Shown: piece after piece, positions 22,611-35,372 of the stretch
Position numbering within the stretch: the stretch's first letter is position 1
Layout: each line of letters opens with the position of its first letter
NCBI GenBank assembly: GCA_022385755.1
Contig: MU278350.1
Span: 439,965-503,964, forward strand
From: Trametopsis cervina
Taxonomy: Eukaryota; Basidiomycota; Agaricomycetes; Polyporales; Irpicaceae
Direction: 5' to 3'
DNA length: 64,000 nt
Position numbers and translations under genes: made by a program
The notes under the pieces: generated by a model
Databases searched by the model: none
Seen by the model: the letters and a program-made list of their open reading frames with translations, nothing else
Told to the model about the DNA's origin: nothing

Positions 22611-25600
22611 AGTGGGAGAGCTAGATGGTGCGAAGTAAATGAGACGACTGGGGCGTTGAAGACGAGAAATAATGTTACTCTAGTCCCCTGGGGTGGCCTT
22701 TTGTGTCTGGAAGTGTGGGAGCGTCCATTTGAGATAGTAATGCTTCGAATGATGGGCTTTCAGGTAGGTTTTGTGCTGCTGAATGCACCGCCCGGGCACA
22801 TGAGCCAATGTTCAGGTAAATAGGAAATCATCAGACTGGGCATCCATATAGGGTGGGTTTGCGCATTTGATAGTGGGTATTCCGAGATCTCGCTGGCCAG
22901 CTGCATTCGTGGGGAAATCTCTGGCATCTGAGCGTCATCAGCGGTTGATATCCAGTCTGCATCGCACACATGCCTTTTCAGGGACATATGGCAACCGTAA
23001 AAACTACGACGAGAAGAGAAATGATAGAAGCGAGAGAGGCCGATTTTCGTGACAGATTCTAGTGTCTACCTCAGGCAGCAGCCTGCTGATCCGGACGCCA
23101 TCGTTGTGCTGCAGCGAGAGCGATGCTGTAAGCCGTGCGCGATGAACATTCAACATTCACCGGTAGGCACGGTGCTCGGGAGAGAGAGTGCACCCATGTT
23201 GCGTACCGTCTGTCGCAGTCGACGCCAGCCGTTGCGCACCATCGTTGTGCACCATCGTTCACCGCACCGCCGTTGTGCAGCGGAGGCGAGAACTGCCCGC
23301 TGGGATCACTGCAGCAGTCAACAGGCGTCTGCACGCTTGCCGACGGCGCCCATCTGCCGTCCAGCGTACTTTGTAGCGAGGGCTCCGTAGCTACATTAAC
23401 CACCACACAGCGTTCCACCGCGACCGCACCATGCACAGCTTCAGCGCAGGCGGGAGTGCAGCCAGCTTATTGAGGCAGTATCGCATCCGAGCATCAGCAC
23501 AAGGTCCACTATCCGTGACAGGAGCATCAGGGCGGTTGTGCAAACGACCCTCATCGCATCGTAGATCGGCCCTTCTTGCAGAATATGGCAGTCGTCCGTG
23601 GTTTCTGTGTGTGCTCGGTGCAGAGGGGGGCATTCGTTCCCTGGCGAGGTGCATCGCCGGTAGTTTGTCATCGCGCACTCTGGGTCCGCACGTCGGTAGT
23701 ACGGACTGCCCTAGTGCAGACTGCGCTGGTCGACTGTTCAGGACCGCTAAATTTCCCTGTGCGCTGCGGCCATTGCATCTTGGTGCGATGGGTACACACA
23801 CGGTGCAGCAAATACCTAGCCTCTGATGATAGGTACTCTTCCCACAGAATCCCCTGCCAATCTCCGGCCACAGAGGCTGCGGGCTTCTGGGAAGACGCAT
23901 CTGGGAACTCGCCCCGAGTCGCGCGAGCGTTGTTCTCCTGCTATCACGAACCTCAATCGACCGTATCACGATTTTCAAACTCGCGCGGGGGTTCTTGTGC
24001 TCGACAATGCCAGTGATCCCTGCAGGTATCCCCGTTGGCCAAGGAGATTCTCACACCACAGGATGTGCCATCAGCAGCACATTGACTTTTTTCATGCAAG
24101 CGGCGATGCCAACAAGCAGCGCGGAGAGGGTTCTATCTTGAGCGGTGCCGTCTCATGCTTGCTATGGTTAGCGAATTCAGTATTACGGCATCCCATCAGC
24201 CCCCACTGCTTTGCATCAACGTAAGCCGCCAACACCGGGTAAATGAACGCACACTCTCCGGCACGTGCAGTACATTCAACACCGAGGCCAAACACTTCCC
24301 TGTCGCCTCTGCACGCCCGCTACTCCAGCAGGAAGGTTCGCGGCAACGCACAGCAGCACTTCGCAGACAGTGCGCACGGCTTATTACCCAATTGTCGCGT
24401 AGTCCCAGACCTACCGCCGGTACCCTCTTCCGTTTCCACGAACAATATCGGCGATTCTCAGAGCCAACTTGCAGGGCTCGCAGGAGCTAGAACGATAACC
24501 TCGTAAAGCTGTGACTCATGGGCAGACGCACAGCCATCACATTCACGTCCAACGCTCGAGCAACAGCATATGCACACATCGAAGGTTATCACTAATGTGT
24601 ATGCTTTGACAGAATGCATCAGCTACGACTTGAACTGCGAAGGATGTCCCATCAGCACGCCGAGATGCCCTAAACAGAGGCTCACTCGATATGTACACGT
24701 TGCCACACCGGAGCGAGCCGCAGTATCGCAATACCTCATCGTATACATTCGCACAGCCTCCTGCCTCGGCGCGGTGCAAGTCAGCAGTGCGAAAAGACCG
24801 CACTCTGCCGCTATACGATCGAGATAATGCACCTAACACAACCTGTCAGCTCTCAGAATGCTCCTGCCGGTGGGGCACAAACCGACGTCAAAGACAATCA
24901 TGTTTCTCTATCCAAGGTTCTCCGGCCATGCTGACCGCGTATGCTGTATGATGCGTAATCAGGAAAATTAGGGCCAGATATTGACAGACCAGTAACGAGA
25001 GACGCACCGTTATCATAAGCTTACGAGCATTGAATGAAGAACCGTTTTTCCTAGGCCGCACTGCGCCGTCTAATTTCGTGAGAGCGTCCGTCCACACCTG
25101 CGAGCCCTCGCTCCACAGAATTTGCTCCGATGGCTCGCGGCGGCCGCGGGAATGCCGCCACAAACAGCCATCAGGTATATTCTGGGACGTGCACCGGTGC
25201 AGCAGCCGTGGAGAAAGGGGAGAGGGTGCTGCTAAGCGGCGTTGTCAAGATCGGAGCCGCCGGTATGCTATAGTGGCTGCATCAACGGCGACACAGACAG
25301 ATGAGGGCTGCAGCAGCTTCTTTCTTTCAACCCGTCGCCAACCTGTAGAACACTGCATCAAAAGCAATGATCAACGTCACTCACTTTCAGTTATGCGCGC
25401 CAGTGCGCAAGGTTCGCAGCTTATGTCAACGGCAGCGGAATGCGCATTTTATTCGCCTGGAAATGGTGCCTGTGTGAACAATACTGTACGTTGGGTTGAG
25501 CCCCTATCGCGTGCGTGATAAATGTATTCGTTGAGCACGCCGGTCCATGACGCGGAGGCAAGGCCAGGCGTCGCAGTTGGCCGTCGTTCCTTGCCCCGCA

Positions 25601-26632
25601 CCCTGCTTAATCATCGCTGTGAGAAGCCCAGTTCCAGCGGATGGACCTGTCAGTTGAAAAAAACTCACCCTCGGTTGCTATGAGTCTGAAAGATACAAAG
25701 ACACACAGGGTCAGCGAACATGTACTTCCCATGACGGCGGCGTCGGCGGTGGATACAAAACGTGAAAGACTTACTTGCGTAATGCATCCATCATGGATCA
25801 CGGGGGGCGGAAGAACCGGTGTGGGTATGCGATGGAGAGTACTGTAATCAGCGCAATGGCTGCAGCCGTTGCAGATGCCCGCCGATGTAGGTCCTCTGTC
25901 AGCATTGCACGCAGCGGGCGGAATGCAGGCTGCTCGCTGTCCAGCACAGCGATCGTGAGGACCCACAAAGCCGACGTTCGACAGAGAAGTTCTGGCCGGT
26001 TCCTCCTCTGCAGCACCCACTTGGACCGCGCCTGCGCCACAAGCTTCTGTGTAAGCCAGAGTGAAGTCACAAGGGAATGGCTAGCCTGAAAGTTGCACGA
26101 AGCCGTCATGTAGCCATATGCACACTTGCCGCTCCGAGAAGCCTGTAGTGCCGCGTAGAAAAGCAACTTGATTCATCGCGAACGACTCGAGTAAAAATCT
26201 AAAGAGCTGGGTAACGCTCTGTAGTTAGGATCTTATCTGTGCGCGATCCCCGCCATCGTGTTGAGGGTGTCCGACGCCGTGGGGACTGTGGCTCGGAGGT
26301 CAGCGCAGCTGAGCTTGCATGCGTCGCTTGAAATTGAAATTCCGAAGGCGCTCCGCCTTACGTACGCATTTCACCGGGCCCAGTGATAGCTATTGGATGT
26401 GTTGTACTACTGTTGTACGTCCTCCCTCCACCACAGACAAATCCCATCGAATCCAAAACAGCCCACACCCACTGCTTTTAGTAAAAAAGCTTGTGAGTAC
26501 ACGTTACCAATCTGAATCTCAGGCGTTATCGATAACAGTGTTGTCGGCACAGCTACCGCTGACCGGATATCCAAGTTAGAATTCAATAATCCCTTCCAGT
26601 GAGAGCGGTGTATCTGAACGCCGCCAGAGCAG
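22611..26632. other. 4-kb gene-poor stretch
   Basis: No family is recognised. Long overlapping frames on both strands (for example minus 23978-23391) reflect a shortage of stops in GC-rich DNA and carry no domain signal. Splice-like motifs occur on the minus strand around 25670-25780 (GCAAGTAAGT and GGTGAGT donors, CTTTCAG acceptor), next to a hydrophobic segment (ATAAAIALITVLSIAY). A second minus-strand hydrophobic start occurs at 25015 (MITVRLSLLVCQYLALIFLI). The imperfect motif CCCATCAGC recurs near 24070, 24190 and 24650. These could be remains of, or unrecognised, membrane or secreted protein genes. Confidence 0.4.
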
Positions 26633-27649
26633 ATGTATGCCCTTCCAAGAGTAGAACAAGAGCGCGTGTATCCTGCGGGGAGCCACTCTGCTGGTAATGC
26701 AGGGTCGTCTAGCAGCGGCTCGCCCCAGACTTCACTGCCGCCACACCAAAGTACCTTTCCGCGCCTCGAGAACGATGAACAGTCCCCATCGCTTCAAGAA
26801 CATCAGTCGTCTTCTAATGCAGCTCGTAGCGATAAGAGGCCCGTAGCAGACACATATCCTACAAATATCCCAGGCCATGATGTCAGAACCGACGAAGACG
26901 TTCCACACAAGAGGCGCAGGCTGACCCACCACACGGCTGAAATTACCAACGGCCAAAACAGCTCCGACATTGATCGCATAGACCGCGCATCCGAATCAGA
27001 ACAAACCCAAATGGACCTCGACTCGTCCGCATCTCGTACGGATGTGCTGCTAGACATATCAGGCGTAGGCGACCTCCCCAGTGCCGCATCCGAAACACAA
27101 CAGCAACTTGTTGACCAAGGCCGTATGGCAATCCCATCTGCTGCGAACTCGTCGGCTCGATTAGGTTCATCTACTCGAACACTTTCACAGGACGATGATG
27201 CATCACCTCGCCAGCCCAAACTCGATCCACTCTCATCGTATACGTGCCCCATATGCTTTTCACCACCCTCCCACGCAACATTGACGCCCTGCGGACATAT
27301 CTGTTGTGGTGATTGTCTGTTCACGGCGGTCAAGAGCAGCATAGAACGTGCAGCCTTCCACGGGCCTGTCGCAGAACGAGCAAAGTGAGTGACCAGCGTC
27401 TTCTTCTCGCCTTCCCGTGATCCTTCTTTATTGCTGCGCCGATGACCGCGGTATCATCTCCCATCTCGCCCCACGTTACAGTTTGGGGCGCAGGAGCTCG
27501 CGGGTGATAGAGTTTCTCTTTGCAGTGCCTTTTTTTGACGGTCATGCTCACATGACAGATGTCCTGTGTGCCGAGCACCCATACCTGGCTGGGATGGCAG
27601 AGGCGGAGGGGTGATCGGTCTGAAGCCACGGGTGTCGCGAATGGCTTAG
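26633..27649 (+). CDS. Nuclear RING-finger protein, possible SUMO-targeted ubiquitin ligase
   Basis: Two exons (26633-27384, 27559-27649; intron 174 nt) give 280 residues. The first 200 residues are disordered and acidic/Ser-rich, with a basic PHKRRRLTHH (residues 91-100) that looks like a nuclear localisation signal. A C3HC4 RING lies at the C-terminus: Cys205-X2-Cys208, Cys220-X-His222, Cys225-X2-Cys228, then across the intron Cys252-X2-Cys255 (CPVCRAPIPGW). All eight zinc ligands are present. Residues 136-143 (TDVLLDIS) next to acidic sequence resemble a SUMO-interacting motif. A disordered N-terminus with a SIM and a C-terminal RING is the architecture of Slx8/RNF4-type ligases, which ubiquitylate SUMO-modified proteins. 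That assignment is inference; the RING and gene model are secure. Confidence 0.78.
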
Positions 27650-28085
27650 GCAGACAAAATCCATATATGGTGTTTGGATTGTGTATTATGTGTCGTCGGT
27701 CAGTGGTCGGCCAGCAAGCAGGTCACCGCTCCGACCAATCTATACGATGAGTAACGATTATCAGTGCGTGCGGTGGAGACGAACAGAACGAGACCCAGTA
27801 CGTTCCACACGTATACACTTAGCAAGACAATTCGATTTCTTCATCAAGGATGTGTATGAGCAACCATCGGTCCGAGTGGCCATACTTTTGTGATACTGAA
27901 CAAGACAAATGATATCTCAATGCTTCCAACACGGCTGGGCACAGCAAAGTCGCGGCGAAAAAAAATTGAATCTCGTCCCTTGTAAATACATACTGTCAAG
28001 ATGTCATGTAAAAATACACGCCCAGTTGCAATGCTACACCGACCCAGAGCGTCGAGATCACCGCTGCCAGTATGCCCGAGCATCA
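27650..28085. terminator. Convergent 3' region between RING gene and ERV41 gene
   Basis: This 436-bp spacer holds the 3' ends of two convergent genes. A GCGAAAAAAAATTGAAT stretch lies near 27954. No other gene is seen. Confidence 0.4.
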
Positions 28086-30084
28086 TCAATCATCCTTCTT
28101 CGTACCTCCCACTGATCCGCCCCTAGGCCCGTGCCCTCTCGGAGACGCTGCGGCATGCGCACCCTGTTGAGCAGAGAAAGCAGGTGATCCGGGGAGCGGC
28201 GATGACGGGAAGCCATTGCCCGCCCCGTTTGCGGCGGTGGGTGTAGGCGGGAAGTGTCCGTACAAGCTCGCTGTGTGTGGCGGCGAGGTTGCCGTGGCAC
28301 TGACGGGGAGATACGGCGACGAGACTTGCGGCGAACCGAGGGTGGCAGCAGTAGGGAATCCGCCGGTGCCAGGAGTTCTGGCTAGAGAGGGAGTCAAGGC
28401 GGGAGGGCCGAAACCTAGGCCATACCCCGATCCCGGTGTCGGTGGTGCACTGCCGTTGCCGTTCGTAAGGTAAGGTGAGTTCGGGGAGAATCCACCCGTG
28501 ACTGGAGTACCGGCATAGCTCCCGTAGGGACTGCCTCCATCGACCGACCACCCGTTCCCTTGACGTTGTACACGCGCGCGCAGCTCTCCACCTTGCCATT
28601 TCCTGCGGCCTGCACCAGTAGCTTCTGCGGCGACGATGCCAGGCGTTTTGTCAGCACCAGTCACGATGTCCACTGCATGACTGCCAATACGGACGGCATA
28701 GCCCATACACACGAAGACGCCACCAACAACACCAACACATCTGCGCCTACTGTTTAGCTCTGTCTCCAAGTGACAACCCCTATATCATCAACTCACCGAA
28801 TAAATAATTGCAAGAGGCTGGTAGTGCGCTGATGTATGGTCAAACTCATAGGCTCCATATCAAACTTAAAGAAGATTCCAGGTATCCCATTGCCATGCGT
28901 TAACGTGCGTGTGTAATGGGTTACGCTGTATTGATGCGTGCTCAGCGGTTTGGAGCGTGGGGCGATGTATGTTGTAGGAACAACATGCATGTAGTATTGA
29001 TAAGAAATGAACGCTGTGGATGGGTAATAATCAGTTAGGCCTCTGAAACCGATGCGCCGAGAGACATACGTTCGTGTGTTAACTCGAACGAGTTGTCCAA
29101 CGGCTGTGTGATATCAGGGAAGTAAGGTCCGAAGGAGAATTCGGTGATGACATGGGACAGGTTCATTTCTGGTCCAGAAGTTTGGGTGAGTAAATGTGCA
29201 AAAAAGGACGTTCTCCTAAGTGCTCACGGTGGTGGTCTACATGCACGCGACTGGCATAGCCGTGACCCAATGTAGTGATGTGCAAGTTAGCTGTAGGGTT
29301 CATTAGCCGGTAGAAAATATTTATAACACAATATATCCTACCGGTCACTTTCTTCACTTGAACGGTCCCATAGACTCTGCAAGCTGAGCCCGCCGGTTTA
29401 TAGTCATAGGTTGGTCGGTAACCCTGTGAATTCTGACTGAAGAGCGTGGCAAAAAGGCCGCGAGACTTTCGAGACTGAGAAACAGCCTGACGAGCAGACA
29501 AAGCTGCGGCATGTTCCTTCAGCGCTGTTGCTTGACCAATGTCAAACAGGGTGCCGTCCCGACGGAAGCCATCACTGAGATAGAGTCTGTCGCCGACCGC
29601 ATCTCGCAAGTCCACGGTGAGGTCTGTAACATCATTAATCAGTACCACTGTGACAGGAGCAAGACTTCTGCGATCCAGAGTCAGCCACCCGGCAGGCATT
29701 ACTCCGTGAAGTTGCTTCATGTAAACCGACGTGCACGGATAGGCGTCCACAAGCAATCTTCAACTTGACGAAAGAACCTGATCACTCACATTGGCACGGC
29801 ATGTTCACCAACATGTCGACATTCACATTCATCTCATTCGCCGGTTCTCTGTCGACACTGAATTCGTAGTCAGGCCATCCCCAGATGTATTCCCCTAGGT
29901 CGTTGACTACCAGCAGGAATGCCAGGAGGGTGACAAAGATCGTGAGGAACCCTCGAGACTCCGAGCGGGCCTTGTATGTCGAGGGTAGTTTGGGGAAAGC
30001 ATCGAACTGCTCTAGCGGCGTGTGCGTGATTTCGTCAAGTAACGACGGCGACGCAGAGCGGTCCTTGTCGTCTATGGCTGACAT
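28086..30084 (-). CDS. ERV41: Erv41/ERGIC2-type COPII vesicle protein
   Basis: About six exons join in phase from MSAIDDKDRS (ATG at 30084) to a TGA at 28086. The order matches Erv41: a short cytosolic start with the FDAFPKLP motif, a first membrane helix (FLTIFVTLLAFLLVVNDLGEY), the lumenal entry VDREPANEMNVNVDMLVNMPC joined over an intron to YLTVDLRDAVGDRLYLSDG, then GSACRVYGTVQVKKV, ANLHITTLGHGYASRV, MNLSHVITEFSFGPYFP, and the conserved end GIFFKFDMEPMSL. A second helix (CVGVVGGVFVCMGYAVRIG) precedes a long Gly/Pro/Ser-rich tail. The Erv41-Erv46 complex cycles between ER and Golgi and retrieves escaped ER proteins. The tail of about 180 residues is much longer than in yeast. An upstream in-frame start exists, but the FDAFPK spacing favours 30084. 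It is divergent from Hus1. Confidence 0.88.
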
Positions 30085-30625
30085 TCTTGATATAGTCTGG
30101 ACGAGGGAGCAAGTAGAGGCCAAGAAGCTGATTCCCGGCTTTTGAGTGTTGTCCAGCCAGCCAGTACAACGAAGGAGACAATTCTGAAAAGCTGGCCTGC
30201 GAGTGCTAAGCGCCTGACGTGTCCTTAAGCTTGCTGGCGCCACGTGAACAGACCATCTGCTGATTGCTTGCTCGGATGGTCACCCGCAGAGGCTGCAATT
30301 CTTCCTGCGATTCGCCGAAGTTATGTTCATGTACCTTCGCACTCGTCGGCGAGTATCGAACTTCAATATTGAATATCGAGAAGCGAGCTGCTGGCCTCGG
30401 TGAAAGACGGTGTGAATCTCAGCCTAGTTTGACCGTCACGATGTGTCACAGACACGTGAGAGCGATCAGGAACGGTCACATTGAGTCGCGTCTCCTGGGA
30501 TCGCGCTTGAGCACTGCTTCCCACCGTCCAAGTATCCAGCATGCACTCTGTGTTTACGACCGGTCAAGTTTAACAGACACACGTTGCTTAGTCTGAGGCT
30601 ACAAATAACTGTCTTACTCTGCAAA
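30085..30625. promoter_or_regulatory. Divergent ERV41/HUS1 intergenic region
   Basis: These 541 bp separate the divergent starts of the Erv41-type and Hus1-type genes and must hold both promoters. No clear TATA box is seen on either side. Confidence 0.45.
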
Positions 30626-31851
30626 ATGCGCTTTCGAGCCGGGATCGAGAGCGTGGACACTTTCTATAGTATGTCCTTTTTTGTGATCACACGAATCCCA
30701 TGCTAACGTTCCGTAGAGATCGTTCAAACTGTAGAGAAACTCCAGAAGCGCTGCGTGATTAAATTCACCGAGACAGAAATGCATATAATTTGCGCAAACG
30801 ATGTGACCGAGGGAGGAATACAAGTCTGGTCGTAAGTGCGTTCTTCTATACGTGGAAGTTGTTTACATTCAACCGTGTCGAAGACAGATAAAGATACCCT
30901 CTCTTTTCAACGACTACCGCATACAGTCTAATGCAGATAACCAAATCACTATGATGCTCTCAGCAGAAGCTCTGCAGTCCGCCCTGCGTTCCGCAGCTGC
31001 GCCGTCAGCAGGTGGAAATGCAGCGTTGCAAAATGTAGATGCCGTGATGAGGTACACCCAGCAGCCTTTGGCTCCGCACTTCACTCATCATATTTTTTCC
31101 AGGCTCGCGAAGAAGAATGATCAGGCTGTCCTCAGTTTTGAGATAAATGGTCTCTCACGCAACAGTCGATATGTACGGGTCAGCCATGATGTCCGCATCG
31201 AGATCATGAAGCCTCAGGATGTCCAACGGCTCGCGGAACCCATGTGTCCAGAACCTGATGTAAGCTGACGGTGACCTAGACACCGAAGTGATTCTGAAGC
31301 GTTTTGTTGCATATAGGTGCACATCTTGCTACCACAGCTGATCAAATTGCGGACAGTTGTAGAAAGACTCAGGTCTTTGTCCGACACCATTGCTGTGCGC
31401 GCGAACAAATCAGGCCGGCTGGAGTTCTCCGTGAAGACTGATGCTGTTTCAACCGACATAGCATGGACCGGACTCAATAACCCTACCATGGGTTAGTTCA
31501 CAAAATTACCTTCATCAGGAACAACGGCTAACTACAGCCTTCTAGCGAAAGAGGGGACCCAAGAGGCAGAACCGACTCAGCCATCCCAAGCCCACGACAC
31601 AAATCAGATGTTCGGGGTCCTTATCTCAGTAAAAAGCTTCTTGCAATTTTTAAACAGCCACGTAGTGTCAACAACTACGATCGCATGTGAGGGCACGGCG
31701 TGTATGTGTATGAATACTGTCTCATTGATAACATCTACCAGGCATTTGTCAAAATCATTGCATGATCCTCTATGTCTACATAGGGCAGGTCGCAGATGCC
31801 GGAGGCGTGCTGACCTATTACATTCCCGCGATGGTAGACGATGGTCGGTAG
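30626..31851 (+). CDS. HUS1: DNA-damage checkpoint clamp subunit Hus1
   Basis: The gene starts MRFRAGIESVDTFYKIVQTV, typical of Hus1, and continues through several short introns: FTETEMHIICANDVTEGGIQVW, QIKIPSLFNDYRIQSNADNQI, ALQSALRSAAA, LAKKNDQAVLSFEI, VSHDVRIEIMKPQDV, then HILLPQLIKLRTVVERLRSL with ANKSGRLEFSVKTD, a FGVLISVKSFLQFLNSH exon, and a last exon with LTYYIPAMVDD ending at a TAG at 31849-31851. This is a PCNA-like fold, the Hus1 part of the 9-1-1 (Rad9-Rad1-Hus1) ring, which is loaded at damaged DNA and activates the ATR-type kinase. All regions expected of a full-length protein are present, so it looks functional. Borders of the last two introns (31680-31790) are less certain. 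Confidence 0.9.
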
Positions 31852-34800
31852 CTTCCTAGCACCAACCTCGGATTATCAAGATAAGTCTACGATCATTTGT
31901 CCCAAGGTGTGTAAGTGGAGGCTGCCATCATCCCTGTAGTGGCTTCTCCTGATAAATGCTCCCAGAACACACATGTCGATGGTACGCTGGAGCCAACAGC
32001 CATGCCTCCGCCTGATTTTGTAAGAAACCGTCCGCCGACCCGTCCACTCGAGAACGACGTACAAGGTCCGCAGTCACAGTTGAACGTCTCTCCCCGCCTC
32101 GCACAGGCAAGACTTGGATGCGTATCCCACCACGCTCCAGTAGTCGTGGTGCTCGCTGCCACAATCCCGGCAATTGCCGTCCACTCGAGTCTTACTGACT
32201 GCGTAGCATCTAATAAAGCCAGTTCGATCCTAGTGCCATCCGGCGGAATCGAAGGACACAGCCTTTGTGTACTTGTGGGTGCTCATTTGGAGCATCACTA
32301 CTCATCCCTTAGGCTACTGTAAACGAGCCTGATTACCTCGGCTGTGAAGACTAGCCATTCCTATTAATATGCCGCCACCCCCATGTACCGTACTCCGGAC
32401 CCGCTTGATCCTTTGATAAAAAGTAGATCGCAGCTCACCGATGAGACGCCACAATGTTAATCCTTCTCATCTCGTTTCGGATGTGCGAGGCAGTTCAGAA
32501 CCGCTATGCTGCGCGCAACACAAGTTGTCATCATAACGCTGTGTCCATCACAGTTGGCGGTTTACCGCTCAAAGTAATGCTGATGAATCCTGACGTCGGC
32601 ACACATTCTCGCCGTGGCTTTGAGTCCGTCGAACGCGCACACATTAGTTCCCAAGAGCATAACCAGCACACTTGCCATCGTACGGACTAGCTGTTCAGTA
32701 AGCGTCTCTTCCTACAGAAGCGATTTCGGCCAAAAGTATTCTGCCGAATTCCAATTTGACGCCAATGTGGATTGGAAGCGCTCAAACTCGTGTTGCCAGA
32801 CACCTAGTTGCATGGCGGAGCAGAACATGCTTCATGGACCTGGTAATAGTGCAGTAATAAACCGGAAATCCCTGCAACTAGTGACGCATGGCGTATCACT
32901 ACCAACCAAGGTGAGCACAGCGGTCACCATAGATATGCAGGACTAATTATCATCGGACAACGGCGCCACGGCGATAATGCTCGCCCTATTCACCTTTCCC
33001 CAGCTGAAGGCGCAAGAGAGCCACAGATTATCGGTTATTTTTGACAACAACTTCATAATCATACCACCGACTGAAATCTGAACACAGACTGCAAAATGAC
33101 TTACCAAATATGCTGGAAGACTAGGCTGGAAGATATACATTCCAGCCCAGAATGCGGTTTGTTCCTGTCAGCTTCCAAGTCATGCCCTAGTGCCACAATC
33201 CCGCCTACCTGCACGATGTGGATTGGGTAACATGATAAAGGAGCGCTCCTGATAAATAGCCAGCCGCTTCAAGGTGGCATGCCTTGCTAACAACTCGGTC
33301 GGCGCCTCGAAAGACTGACATAGTGCAATGCTGGCTCTTCTTTCCTTCGACTCGCTCATAGCCTTGCGGATTCATTTGAAAGCCCGGAGGTTGGTCTCAA
33401 AAACGCTTCCGAAGGGCGCCCGCCTGGCTGTGGCCGCATTTGACCATGCACAGACGATCTTGGCCGACCAAGGGCGCGAAACAATCATGGACTGGGGCGA
33501 ATGTTGGGGCAGAGGTGGTATCGCAGCTGTCATAGGGGAAGCTTCAACTGCGGGCGTTCAGACGGCTCACTGCCTTGATCTCAGGAGCTTAAGCCCTCCG
33601 CAGATCACGCCGATCAGGAAAGAGGTCTTGAACCGATACACAGAGGATGGGAAGGAGTTCACTCATTCGGAGACTTGGTAATCCACGTAGTTGATGTTAC
33701 TTTTATCGCATCACCTTTGAGCACAGTATTCCTTCTCATGATTGATTATACAGGAAATGAATTCATTGAATAACGCTACATCGATGTGCAGCTACGAGAA
33801 GGACCACTATCATCATGTCCTCTATGCGCAAGAAAGAGCGGCTACTCCATTGTGCGCACGAAAGCCTCGGAGTACATCTTGACTATAGTTTCACCACACG
33901 ACGCTTCTGGCGAGATCACAATCAAGACACGAGCAGTTATATCGTGGCCGTGGTATCCGAAGCAACCACCGTGTGTGCTCCCATGTTGCGATCGATGTTC
34001 CGTGGAGCAGTAATGTTCGGCGCAATAGCTGCTTCCGCCGCTTTGTCGTTAGCATCGTCTGACCATCTCGTGTTTCAAGACCTGGGATAGCGGCGATACG
34101 ACCAAATGACCATCGTCGCTGCAACACGGACGTTGTGGACAGAAATCCAGTGGGCAATGCTACGGACTCTAAAGACGAGGTAGTGTTAAAATACAATATC
34201 GTTGTACAAGACTGCTATGACGGTGGAATTTCACAATGGCACATCCATACCCTCAAAGCCCGTCCAGCTGCGCAGGGAGCTAGATGAGAATGAGATATGC
34301 AGAATCACAACTTGGACCCGTGCGAATATCAGGAGCAACATTGTAATTCGACCGTGGTCCGTGTCCGAGAAGTCAGTTCTCCATCACACGTTCATGAATG
34401 ATTGTTGGTCATCAAAGTGCAACATCACTACCAGAGCACCACAGACAGGTAGAAGGCACGGAGCTCCCATTTGTAAGACGTTCAGCAAGCGCCAGGTGAC
34501 AGTAACCACCCTGCGCCAATGAAGCAGACGGAGTGCCCGAGAGTACAAGGTGAGTTACCAACAATAAGAGGATGATGAGCAACAGGAAGTTGATAAATCT
34601 CGAAGCAGTTCCGAACACATGGAGGGTATTTGCGCTAGTAGAACTTCCCTAAATCTGACGGGTACCTTGGGCACGGAACCCAGTCTCCACAGGTTTCGTG
34701 TAAGGGTGGATGCTGACGAGAGGCGTGTAATCTCAGATAAAGCAAGGAAAAAGAGGGCGCAAGGAGAGAAAGGGTACATACCTGCGTACCTTTATTTATA

Positions 34801-35372
34801 ACGGCTCGGGCGTATATCTTTCGAGTGGGCCAGGGGAGCCCATGGTAAATATCCCGACAACATATTCTCAGCACCAGGACGTATATTCGGACAAAGGTCA
34901 TCCAGGGTCATGAATCCCGCGCCTGGTACCGCCTCAGGAGGAATTAAGAAGATTGTAATTTGTAGGACTGATGGTGGCCCAGACTGAGTTCGGTATTATG
35001 GGTGTCGTGAGTAACCTTCTAGCTGATGCGTGCTCATCGCAAGAATTCATCACAGCTTCGGGCCAATCATTTCCTGTTGGAATCAGAGTGCGAGGGATGT
35101 AAGTGATCGAGTTTCAAAGACATGCGTCTGACTAAATAGTATGCCGAGGGTAAAGGCGTGCTTACTAGCCTAACATATCTGAACCAGTGTGCTGTGACCA
35201 CGGTGCATTTGGATGACTTATGCACGCGCTACATATGGCCTGCAATGTAACGTCGTTAACGGTAGCATAATTCCCTGGCAAGAGTATATATGTCAGAATG
35301 AAATATGGGATAATGCACGTGTGAGAAAACACAGTTGCACTGCCGGGGTACGCGGTCCATACTTGCTACAAT
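31852..35372. other. 3.5-kb gene-poor stretch with scattered hydrophobic frames
   Basis: No known family is recognised. On the minus strand between 34980 and 34250, several short frames encode hydrophobic segments: LQITIFLIPPEAVPGAGF, MYPFSPCALFFLALSE, INFLLLIILLLL followed directly by a GTAACT donor, and LLLIFARVQVVILHI. This would fit an intron-rich multi-pass membrane protein gene, intact or decayed, but I cannot join the pieces into one frame. Plus-strand frames at 31915-32322 and 33328-33681 have no recognisable features. Confidence 0.35.

Noticed and set aside
23391..23978. 195-codon minus-strand open frame
   Set aside because: It overlaps open frames on the other strand, has no domain, no hydrophobic or coiled-coil pattern, and lies in GC-rich DNA where long chance frames are common.
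22611..26632. Degenerate retrotransposon
   Set aside because: Looked for reverse transcriptase, integrase or protease motifs and long terminal repeats; none seen.
33328..33681. 117-codon plus-strand frame starting MLALLSFDSLIALRI
   Set aside because: No family features and no splice-consistent continuation; flanked by sequence without coding signs.
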